DNA of 11,455 bases from Kiritimatiellia bacterium (GTDB taxonomy: Bacteria > Verrucomicrobiota > Kiritimatiellia > RFP12 > UBA1067): positions 1-11,455 of the forward strand of contig JAFRBA010000193.1 in the NCBI GenBank assembly GCA_017405115.1, given 5' to 3'. The number at the start of each line of letters is the position of its first letter. The stretch's first letter is position 1. Below, in pieces: positions 1 through 7,200 of the stretch. A model generated the notes under the pieces. The model saw nothing but the letters and a program-made list of their open reading frames with translations. It ran no database searches and was not told the DNA's origin. The position numbers and the translations under genes were made by a program.

Positions 1-150
1 ACAAGCACGGCAGTTGGACTCTGCCCGCAGCCGGAGACTGCCGCCGAGGGGAGTGTCTCGTCACGGCATATTGTCGAAACGCTCTGCCGTGCGCGATTCC
101 GGATTGTCGAGACCGAGCGACAACCCCGCAGCGACCCCGCAATTCACTAA
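1..150 (+). other. Window-edge segment, possible 3' end of an upstream gene
   Basis: Frame 1 is open from the window edge to a TAA at 148-150, giving 49 codons with no recognisable domain. By eye its third codon positions are richer in G/C than those of the other two forward frames, as expected for coding DNA in this genome. This is weak, because all three forward frames are open over most of the stretch. A perfect 9-base inverted repeat (5-13 with 84-92) also lies here, so a structured RNA cannot be excluded. I do not recognise a product. The segment may be the C-terminal tail of a protein that starts outside the window, or non-coding sequence. Confidence 0.2.
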
Positions 151-197
151 CCGATTACTCGTATGGCGTGAATACTCCTCACGGTGGCGTCGCATTG

Positions 198-206
198 TGG
201 TATAAT
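198..206 (+). promoter_or_regulatory. Extended -10 promoter of the regulator gene
   Basis: A perfect TATAAT hexamer at 201-206 is preceded by TG and one base (198-200), the form of an extended -10 element. No good -35 hexamer is visible at the usual distance, which fits an extended -10 promoter. Transcription would start near 213, giving a leader of about 25 bases that contains the ribosome binding site. The box lies inside the open frame upstream of 237, which argues against the GTG start at 168. Confidence 0.65.
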
Positions 207-218
207 ACGCCTGCATTG

Positions 219-227
219 AAAGGAGAG
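219..227 (+). promoter_or_regulatory. Ribosome binding site of the regulator gene
   Basis: AAAGGAGAG is a near-ideal Shine-Dalgarno sequence placed 9 bases before the ATG at 237. It decides the start in favour of 237 over the in-frame GTG at 168, which would also lie upstream of the predicted transcription start. Confidence 0.8.
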
Positions 228-236
228 CGTAGAGAC

Positions 237-1319
237 ATGAATCCTGCCGGCGTGCGGGTGAAGCGGACGCTGTCGAACAGGATTGCAGAGGAGCTTCGCG
301 GAGACCTTGGCGCGGGGCGTTGGAAGGCTGGCGACGCGCTGCCGCCAGTCGACGAACTGCGCAGACGCTTCGGTGCCGGGGAGTACGCAGTGCGCACGGC
401 GCTTAAGCGCCTGCGCGACGAGGGGCTCGTCTCCGTCAAGCAGGGTGCCGGGGTGACTGCCACGGGTAAGGGCACGTGGCGCTGGCGCGGCCGTGTCGCC
501 TTTGTCGCCGTAGGCGTGCCAGGTTCGTACTATTCGCAGATGCTTGCTCACCAGATGTCGACATGTCTTGCCGACGCCGGCTGGGATTTCGTTTTCATCG
601 CCTTGCCATCGTGCCCGTCCAAGCCGCTTGACCTGACTCTTGTCCGGCGACATGTCGAAGCAGGGCTGGATTTTGCGGTATGCTACTGTTCTGAAAGGGA
701 AATCTTCGACATGTTCGCCAGCGCGGGCGTCCCTTACATCGTCTTCGACGCAGGCGTGAAAAGCGATCCTCACGCGAAGGCGGTGGTCAGTCTGGACTTC
801 GGAGAGTGCTTTTCCGAAGTCGCCGCAACGCTGAAGTCGCACGGAGTCAAGCGGCTGCTGGAAGTGGACTACGACAGAAGCATAGACCGAAGCTTCAAGT
901 CGCAGCTGCTTGAGGCCGGAATATCCGTCCACAGACTCTTCGGTGCATGGGAGAAGCCCGGAAGGTGGCGTGTCGGCGAGATGCGCAAGGCGGGGCATCG
1001 CCTTGTCGCCAAGTACTTTCGTGACTCGCACAACCGTGCGCATCCTCCGGACGCGGTGCTGTTCGACGACGACTATTTCGCGTCAGGCGGCATAGCGGCG
1101 CTTTTCGAGGCGGGGCTGCGCATACCAGAGGACATCGGCGTGGTCACATGGTCTAATGCCGGAAACGAACTGTCCTTCGGCTTCTCGCTTGCCCGCATAG
1201 AGAACGATCCAATTGAGCATGGCAGGGCGCTGTCGGAATATCTGCTGAATCTTCTTGACGGACGCAAGGCCGGATTGCCCCGTCTGTTCACCAGGTTCAT
1301 CGCCGGCGAAAGTCTTTAG
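237..1319 (+). CDS. GntR/LacI-type hybrid transcriptional regulator
   Basis: A 360-residue cytoplasmic DNA-binding regulator. Residues about 10-75 form a GntR-type winged helix: an N-terminal helix (LSNRIAEELR), a GDALPPVDELRRRFG segment at 32-46 matching the family's G..LPs...La..f motif, a recognition-helix region AVRTALKRLRDEGLV at 51-65, and a wing ending in KQGAGV at 68-73. From about residue 86 the protein looks like a LacI/PurR-type periplasmic-binding-protein sensor. It starts with a hydrophobic beta strand (GRVAFVAV) and contains PDAVLFDDDYFASGGI near 271-286, followed by LRIPEDIGVVTWSN, typical of the second lobe of that fold. Proteins of this build (AraR-like) bind operators until a sugar or sugar derivative binds the C-terminal domain. 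Position directly upstream of two exported glycosidase-like genes supports control of glycan degradation. The ligand and the direction of regulation cannot be read from sequence. The start at 237 is set by a strong ribosome binding site. Confidence 0.9.
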   Translation: MNPAGVRVKRTLSNRIAEELRGDLGAGRWKAGDALPPVDELRRRFGAGEYAVRTALKRLRDEGLVSVKQGAGVTATGKGTWRWRGRVAFVAVGVPGSYYSQMLAHQMSTCLADAGWDFVFIALPSCPSKPLDLTLVRRHVEAGLDFAVCYCSEREIFDMFASAGVPYIVFDAGVKSDPHAKAVVSLDFGECFSEVAATLKSHGVKRLLEVDYDRSIDRSFKSQLLEAGISVHRLFGAWEKPGRWRVGEMRKAGHRLVAKYFRDSHNRAHPPDAVLFDDDYFASGGIAALFEAGLRIPEDIGVVTWSNAGNELSFGFSLARIENDPIEHGRALSEYLLNLLDGRKAGLPRLFTRFIAGESL

Positions 1320-1458
1320 CGCGGCGTTTTGCGTTTTATGCAGGGAATTCCGCATTATTGAGATTGATATTGAGATTTGGGAGATTCTTCTTGTCTTTTG
1401 GTAGGGCGTGTGTTATCCTTTGTTCAAAATCAACGCACAAAACCAAGGAGAAACCAAC
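1320..1458 (+). promoter_or_regulatory. AT-rich regulatory gap with candidate operator elements
   Basis: This gap is markedly AT-richer than its surroundings. It contains a tandem GCGTTTT pair (1324-1337) and a near-palindrome at 1338-1355, in which ATGC and GCAT arms surround GGAATTCC with two unpaired bases. It also holds the word ATTGAGATT twice (1357-1365 and 1369-1377, 12 bases apart), with a third GAGATT at 1381-1386. All sit just upstream of the promoter at 1391-1419. They are plausible binding sites for the adjacent regulator or another protein, but this is inferred from position and repetition only. No intrinsic terminator with a T-run is evident after the regulator gene. Confidence 0.4.
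1391..1419 (+). promoter_or_regulatory. Candidate promoter for the repeat-protein gene
   Basis: TTGTCT at 1391-1396 (four of six matches to TTGACA) is followed after 17 bases by TATCCT at 1414-1419 (four of six matches to TATAAT). The -10 box is preceded by TGT at 1411-1413, an extended -10 arrangement. Transcription would start near 1426 and leave a leader of about 33 bases. It is the only plausible promoter in the gap before the large genes. Confidence 0.45.
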
Positions 1459-4209
1459 ATGAACTCTACAAGTGCAGCCAAATGTAGGACAATGACTGCC
1501 ATTTTTGTAGCCGTTGTGGCCGCTGGCATCCACTGCGTCGCTTCCGCCGCTACGGTCTACTGGAAGGACAACGCGCCGAACGACGACTGGACGGACGGAT
1601 CCAACTACGTGGGCGGCGCGGCTCCGTCGGCGAACGACACAGTGGTCGTTGGAAACGCAACGGTTCGCCTCTCTAACTCCGACATGGCGTCGTTCAACCT
1701 CGCGTCCTCGCTTGCGCGCATCCTGCCGACGAACTCCAACGCGAGAATCGAATTCACGATTTCCGGCGCGGACGCGACATGCTCCTTCGGTGCGTCGATC
1801 CGCTATCCAGAGACTGGCGACTCCCCTAGGTACGGCAAGATCGTGAAGAAGGGCGACGGCACGCTCGAACTCGCATGTTCCTCCGTCAACAACCCATACG
1901 CGACGGATATCGCCGTAGAGGGCGGAATGCTTTCCGTCAAGGACTCGGGGATTGCAAATCAAAACGCCCTCTTCGGCAACATCGACGTGTCGGCCGGCGC
2001 ATCGTTCTTCACGCGCACGAACGGACGCACCTGGACGGGCAGTGTCACGGGCGAGGGAACGGTCACGAACAGCGCCGCCAACCAGCTGGTCGTCTGGGGA
2101 GGCAGCAACGCCAGCCCGGCGGAGCTGACGACATGGATGAGCAAGCTCGGCTACTACAGCTCGGGACGCGTCATGATCAGGCGCGACGACAATACGTTCG
2201 GCAATTTCACTGTCTTTTCCAACTCGCCTCTGCCTTCCGACGGCCACGGCGTCACGGGCTTCCATTCCATCGGCAAGAAAGGGCAGGCTTCGTCCGTCGG
2301 AACCCATGACACCCTGAACACCGGCGAAAGCGGCGGCACCTTCCTCTATCTCGGCGACGGCAACGAGACGGAGACGGACAAGAAGATCACAGCGTCGTAC
2401 GCAAGCATGGGGCCAACGGTGTTCGACGCCGGCGCATACGGAGGGCTGACGTTCAAGGGGACGTGGGGATACGGCGGTACGGCAGGATCGGGGCAGGGCA
2501 TGGGACGGCTCGTGCTTTCCGGGTCCAACACGCACGAGTGCGTGATTGCCGGCGATATCAAGAACGCGACGCTCAAGAACAGCCAGGGGAAGACGGGCTT
2601 CTCGTTCCACATCACGAAGAAGGGCACTGGCGCGTGGCGGTTTACTGATGTTGGAAGTCCGCTTCAAGATGGCCTGGGCAGCGGAACAGTGCGCGAGAAC
2701 GACACTGGCATTGCAGTGGAGGAGGGCACGCTTCGCTATGATTTTATCCGCGAGGCGGGCGACAAGTGCGCTCTCGGCATGGCCACGAACCTATGCGAAG
2801 CGTACTGCGGCGCTCCAGACGAGGCGTACCGCGTGCCGTACGCCTTCCGCCTCGGTTCCGCCGCAAGATCTTATCCCGACGACGGTCTTGCGACATTCGA
2901 GTACACTGGAACTCGCGACGCCATATGCACGACAAGGCCGATTGCGCTGGGGGGCGATGCGCGGCTTCTCAACTCCAGCGGGTACCCTTTGCGTCTCGGC
3001 GGCATAAGCGCAATCTCGAACGGAGTGCAGAATATAGTCCTTGGCGGAGCAGGCACTGGCAACGAAGTAGGCAACTTGACGGACGGCGCGGCGGGATGCC
3101 GTCTCGGCGTCATCAAGGAAGGGAGCGGCACGTGGACGCTTGCGATGACGAATTCGTTCTCCGGTCCCGTAGTGGTCAAGGGCGGCACGCTCAAGGTCCG
3201 CCACGTTGGCGAGGGTGTCAAGTACACCTGGTACAAGCTGGTGATAAAGGATCTCTGGTCGAGGTTCAGGACGTCGACAAAGTCGGATTATTTGAAGCTT
3301 GGCAGAATCGGGCTGTTTGACGGCGACGGATATCGCCAGAACATAGGATTTGCCGCAAATACTGCCAATTCCGTCGGCTTGTCGCTTTCTGGCGGTCAGA
3401 TTGGACGCGGAATGCCGATGCGTTATTATACGTGGTTTGGCAGTCGGTACGAGAAATTGACCGATACGGGGCAGATTTCCGACAGCTCCTGCCTCCAACT
3501 GCAGAGAGACAATGCCGTCATCGATCCAAGCGATCCAAAGAAATGGCTGGAGTTTGACTTGCGGCTTACGAACGGAACGCCCGAGATCGCGTATTATGAC
3601 CTTGCCGTGGTGTATGGCGATGGCTCTAGCACTGGTGCTTATTCAAACTTTAATGTACGCGCATGGTCGCTGCTTGGTTCTACCGACGGCTGGAACTGGG
3701 ACGAACTCCACTCCGTCGCCGACAACAGGGCGAGCGGCGAAAAGATGAAGATTCCGACTACAAGCAACTCGTGGATGGCGCAGAACAAGCCGTCAAGCGG
3801 AGAGACTGCCGCTACAAAGCACGACACGGCGAAGCTTCAGGCAATACGCGGGCACAGCCTCGGCCTTGTGCCGGCTCCGCTCGCCAACGTCGAGTACGTG
3901 AGCGTAAGCGACGGCGCCGTCCTTGAGGCGGAAGGCGACGTCACGCTTTCGTCGTTCCGCGTGACGGCCGGCGCTGCTCCGGGAACGGTAAGGGGCTTCT
4001 CGCTCGCGCCGAACTGCACGGTGGACGTGAGAGGCCTGCCAAAGCATCCTCAGCCCTTTGACCTTCCGATTGCGTTCGATGGCGTTTCCGTTGCGGACGC
4101 GGACTGGTCTCTTACGGTTGACGGCGCCCCGACGCAGAAGTACAGCCTTTCGGTCGTCGGCAACCGCCTGCGCTTCATGGTGAAGGGGATGAAGCTTGTT
4201 GTCTTCTAG
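1459..4209 (+). CDS. Secreted autotransporter-associated beta-strand repeat protein with discoidin-like insert
   Basis: A 916-residue exported protein. The ATG at 1459 has AAGGAGA at 1445-1451. Residues 1-30 are a signal peptide: Lys8 and Arg10, a hydrophobic stretch at 13-24, and cleavage expected after VASA at 30. The mature N-terminus has the YW...DDWTDGSNYVGGAAPSA.D pattern common to large exported beta-solenoid proteins. At least three units match the autotransporter-associated beta-strand repeat (K.G.GT..L followed by ..V..GTL.V): near residues 127-165 (IVKKGDGTLEL), 384-440 (ITKKGTGAWRF) and 551-581 (VIKEGSGTWTL). Residues about 589-755 look like a discoidin/F5-8C-type beta-sandwich, suggesting carbohydrate binding; this stretch is compositionally distinct. 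A final beta-rich region (about 794-916) ends in an aromatic residue. No 12-strand translocator barrel is visible, so it is not a complete type V autotransporter. A surface or extracellular glycan-binding role is inferred from context. It probably heads an operon with the gene 25 bases downstream. Confidence 0.8.
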   Translation: MNSTSAAKCRTMTAIFVAVVAAGIHCVASAATVYWKDNAPNDDWTDGSNYVGGAAPSANDTVVVGNATVRLSNSDMASFNLASSLARILPTNSNARIEFTISGADATCSFGASIRYPETGDSPRYGKIVKKGDGTLELACSSVNNPYATDIAVEGGMLSVKDSGIANQNALFGNIDVSAGASFFTRTNGRTWTGSVTGEGTVTNSAANQLVVWGGSNASPAELTTWMSKLGYYSSGRVMIRRDDNTFGNFTVFSNSPLPSDGHGVTGFHSIGKKGQASSVGTHDTLNTGESGGTFLYLGDGNETETDKKITASYASMGPTVFDAGAYGGLTFKGTWGYGGTAGSGQGMGRLVLSGSNTHECVIAGDIKNATLKNSQGKTGFSFHITKKGTGAWRFTDVGSPLQDGLGSGTVRENDTGIAVEEGTLRYDFIREAGDKCALGMATNLCEAYCGAPDEAYRVPYAFRLGSAARSYPDDGLATFEYTGTRDAICTTRPIALGGDARLLNSSGYPLRLGGISAISNGVQNIVLGGAGTGNEVGNLTDGAAGCRLGVIKEGSGTWTLAMTNSFSGPVVVKGGTLKVRHVGEGVKYTWYKLVIKDLWSRFRTSTKSDYLKLGRIGLFDGDGYRQNIGFAANTANSVGLSLSGGQIGRGMPMRYYTWFGSRYEKLTDTGQISDSSCLQLQRDNAVIDPSDPKKWLEFDLRLTNGTPEIAYYDLAVVYGDGSSTGAYSNFNVRAWSLLGSTDGWNWDELHSVADNRASGEKMKIPTTSNSWMAQNKPSSGETAATKHDTAKLQAIRGHSLGLVPAPLANVEYVSVSDGAVLEAEGDVTLSSFRVTAGAAPGTVRGFSLAPNCTVDVRGLPKHPQPFDLPIAFDGVSVADADWSLTVDGAPTQKYSLSVVGNRLRFMVKGMKLVVF
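4183..4201 (+). promoter_or_regulatory. Alternative translation start region for the GH42-like gene
   Basis: AAGGGGA at 4183-4189 lies 6 bases before an in-frame TTG at 4196, inside the end of the preceding gene. This would give translational coupling and a 1510-residue product. The ATG at 4235 has only a weak GAGAG (4221-4225) in front, but it yields a much more typical signal peptide. The choice of start therefore remains open. Confidence 0.35.
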
Positions 4210-4234
4210 GACGAGTCGTAGAGAGCCGCATGCC

Positions 4235-7200
4235 ATGCGCGGCAGGTCGCTGACAGCCGCCCTCTTCCTCTTCGCCGCATCGCGGCTGGCGGCGGAAGGG
4301 GCGGCATGCCTCGCGTTCCCCGTCAATGGACATCCCGAAGCCCGTCAGGCGATCGACCACAAAGTCTACGAACTGAACCAGAGCAAGCCTCGGCAGATCG
4401 CGTGGGGTGTGTCCGGGCGCTTCTCCGGAGTAGACCGCACGCTGGCGCCTAACCACCACAAGTACGGTATGGAGATCCGGTTTATCTACGACGACGGCAC
4501 GGACGACTGGTTCACACCTGCCCGCAAGTTCACGGCGGACAGTCCGGGCTGGCAGCGCCTTACGGGAATCTACTGCCCGCGCCGGCCGGTGAAGAAGGCG
4601 TACTTCTTCTACAGGCTTGCGACACCGGGGGAGGCGTGGTACGACGGCGTGTCGCTTTTCGAGGCGCCGGACAGGCCGGCCCGCGGCGGATGCCGCGCCA
4701 CGGAGTCGAACGGCGAAGTAACGCTGGAGAACGACTTCATCCGATGCACTGTCCTGCCGGGCGAGGGCGCGACGGTGCGTGAGCTGGTAGACCGGCGCAC
4801 CGGCGTAAACTACGCCGGGGAACGAAGCGGGCTCCGTCTGCTCCAGGACGGCTTCAGGCACGGCGGCGACGTCAGCAGGCTCAAATGGAATGCGGAGGTG
4901 CGGAACGACGGGAACGACAAGGCCACTGTGGAGCTGCGGCTGTCCGGTGCGGAAGGCAGGCCGTATCTCGAAATTGTCCGGCAGATGACGCTGAAGCGAG
5001 ACTCGTCCGCGCTGGAGGTGCGGTATTCGTGGCGCAACCAGCCGGCGTCGATGGCCGACATGCTTGTGGACCCCTGCGTGGCGAACGGCCTGGCGCCAAA
5101 CGGCGTCCGAAAGCCCGCGCTCTGCTATCCTACGGAGAGCGGGGTCGTCTGTGCCGAACCGGACGGCGGTGGTGCGTGGTGCCAGGATGCGATTGGCGGC
5201 TGGTGCGCGGCGCTTGGTGATGGGGCGCGGACGATGGCCTTCCAGTTCAGCTGGGAGCACTGCTACGGGACGCGAGTCCTGCAGGGCGCGGGCGGCAATC
5301 CGGTCTCGTGCGTCGCCTTCCGGCCTTTCAGGATTCCCGCGGGGGGGACGGAGTCCACCGACGTCGCGCTTTTCCCGCTTGCGGGCGTTGCGCGTCCAGA
5401 CTGGGTGGAGAACGGCATTGCGGCAAGCATTTCCACGGACGGCGGAAAGCTTGCGGCCGTTTTCGATTCGGCCTTCGACGGCTTGCTGAACGTAGAGTTG
5501 GAGGCGCGTGCCTCCGACGGCGCGGCGACGTTCAGGCGCGGCGTCGTGTTCATTTCGCCTGACTCCTCCTCGACCTTTGCCACCGACATTCCCTGTGCCG
5601 GCGTGAGCTGGTGCGCGGTCAGGGCGTTTGCGGACGGCTCCCTTGCATTCGAGGCCGAGCGCGCGTTCGAGGCCGGGCGCAAGTACCGTGCGAAGCGCGC
5701 CAAGGCGAAGCCAGTCGAGGTCAAGCCGTTCCGGATGGCGCTTGGCGGCGGCCCCGTGACTCCGCATGCTGAATTTGCACGGCCATACGCAGGCGGAAGG
5801 CCGAAAGTCCTTTTCATCACGAGCATACACCAGGCGAGGGAGATCGTGGAGCTGCTCCAGCGCATCGACATGGACGCGCGGACTGTGCGCCTTGCATATG
5901 ACGAGAACACGACATCGTGGGCGATGATCGAGCAGTTCGGCACGTACAGGTACCGCGAGATGAACATTTCGCTCAAGAAGGAACTTGAAAGCCGGCTTGA
6001 CGTCATATTCGTGAGCGGCAGCCTGCTGAACGCGGTGGACAAGGAAAATCGGACGGAGATTGACCGCCAGGTGGCGGCAGGCACGGGGCTTGTCCGCGTA
6101 GGCCCGAAGCTCCCTCCGCTCGATGGCGACTCTGCGGCGCGCAACTGGATCGCCGGCAACGTGTCGCCCGAGCTGCTGCCGTTCAAGGCCGGGGACCTGC
6201 GGGCCGCAGCGGTTGGATCGCACCGCGAAGTAATGCTGGACTACGAGGGCAGGCTGGGGCTGACGCCGTTCGTGCCGTACTCCGAGGAGTTCCCGCCGTT
6301 CCGCTACCAGGACTACTCTCTTGGCGTGGTGGGGCGCGCAATACTGTGGGCTGCTAAGATGGACGGCGCGCCGCCTCCCGATGCGCAGACGGTGGAGGAG
6401 ACCGTTTCCGTCGAGCCCGGGTTCTCCATACGGCACAGGTTCATGAAAGGCCCGAAGGGCGTGTACGATTGGACCGCCGAAGCGCTGCACGTGCGCAAGC
6501 CGGCCGAGTTCAGGGAGTTCGCCGTAGATGACGGCGGCGGCGCGTACAGGATTGGCGGACGAGTGAAGGGCAAGGTCTCCTTGACCGGTGGCGCGGCCCG
6601 CGTCACGCTTTCCGACGGATTCGGCCGCCTGCTTGCGGAGGCGGACGGCGTGACGGACACGTTCGCCCTTGCCATTTCCGAGGCGAGGACGGGAATGCTG
6701 TTCGTGGACGCATATCTTGAGCTTGGCGGCAAGACAGTGGACGTGCGACATGCCAAGGTCGTGTGCGAACGCCCTTGGCGACGCGCTGAATATCCGCTCG
6801 GCATCTCCGAGGACTGGTTGACCGACGGTTGTGAGAAGGAGTACCTGCTGGAGCACAGGGCGATACTGTACCATGAGTTGGGGATCGACATGATACGCTT
6901 TTGGAATTCTTCGAGCGTTGCCAGCTTTCTCCACATGTTGCCGCATGGCTTCGATCTCGACTTCCCGATCTACGACGCCAGGATCGGCGAAACGGCGTTC
7001 CGGGAGCGGTTCCGCGACCCTTACGCTAAGACGAAAGACCGCAAATACCTTTGCCGCCGTCCATGCCTGCACGATCCCGAATACCGCAAGGCGCTTGACG
7101 AGAAGACGAGGGCGAATGTGGCGCGAATCGCAAGGTTCTCCCCTGTAACTTGCGACTGTGGCGACGAGAATACGCTTACCCTCTGGGACAGCCCGTTCGA

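Noticed and set aside
168..236. GTG at 168 as start of the regulator
   Set aside because: The extended -10 box and the ribosome binding site both lie between 168 and the ATG at 237, and the added 23 residues do not resemble GntR N-termini.
1344..1351. GGAATTCC as a meaningful palindrome on its own
   Set aside because: An 8-base self-complementary word is expected by chance at this length. It is retained only as the core of the longer near-palindrome at 1338-1355.
1336..2667. A 443-residue minus-strand open frame opposite the repeat-protein gene
   Set aside because: It covers the regulatory gap and the signal-peptide region of a well-supported gene. It has shadow-type composition and no recognisable motif.
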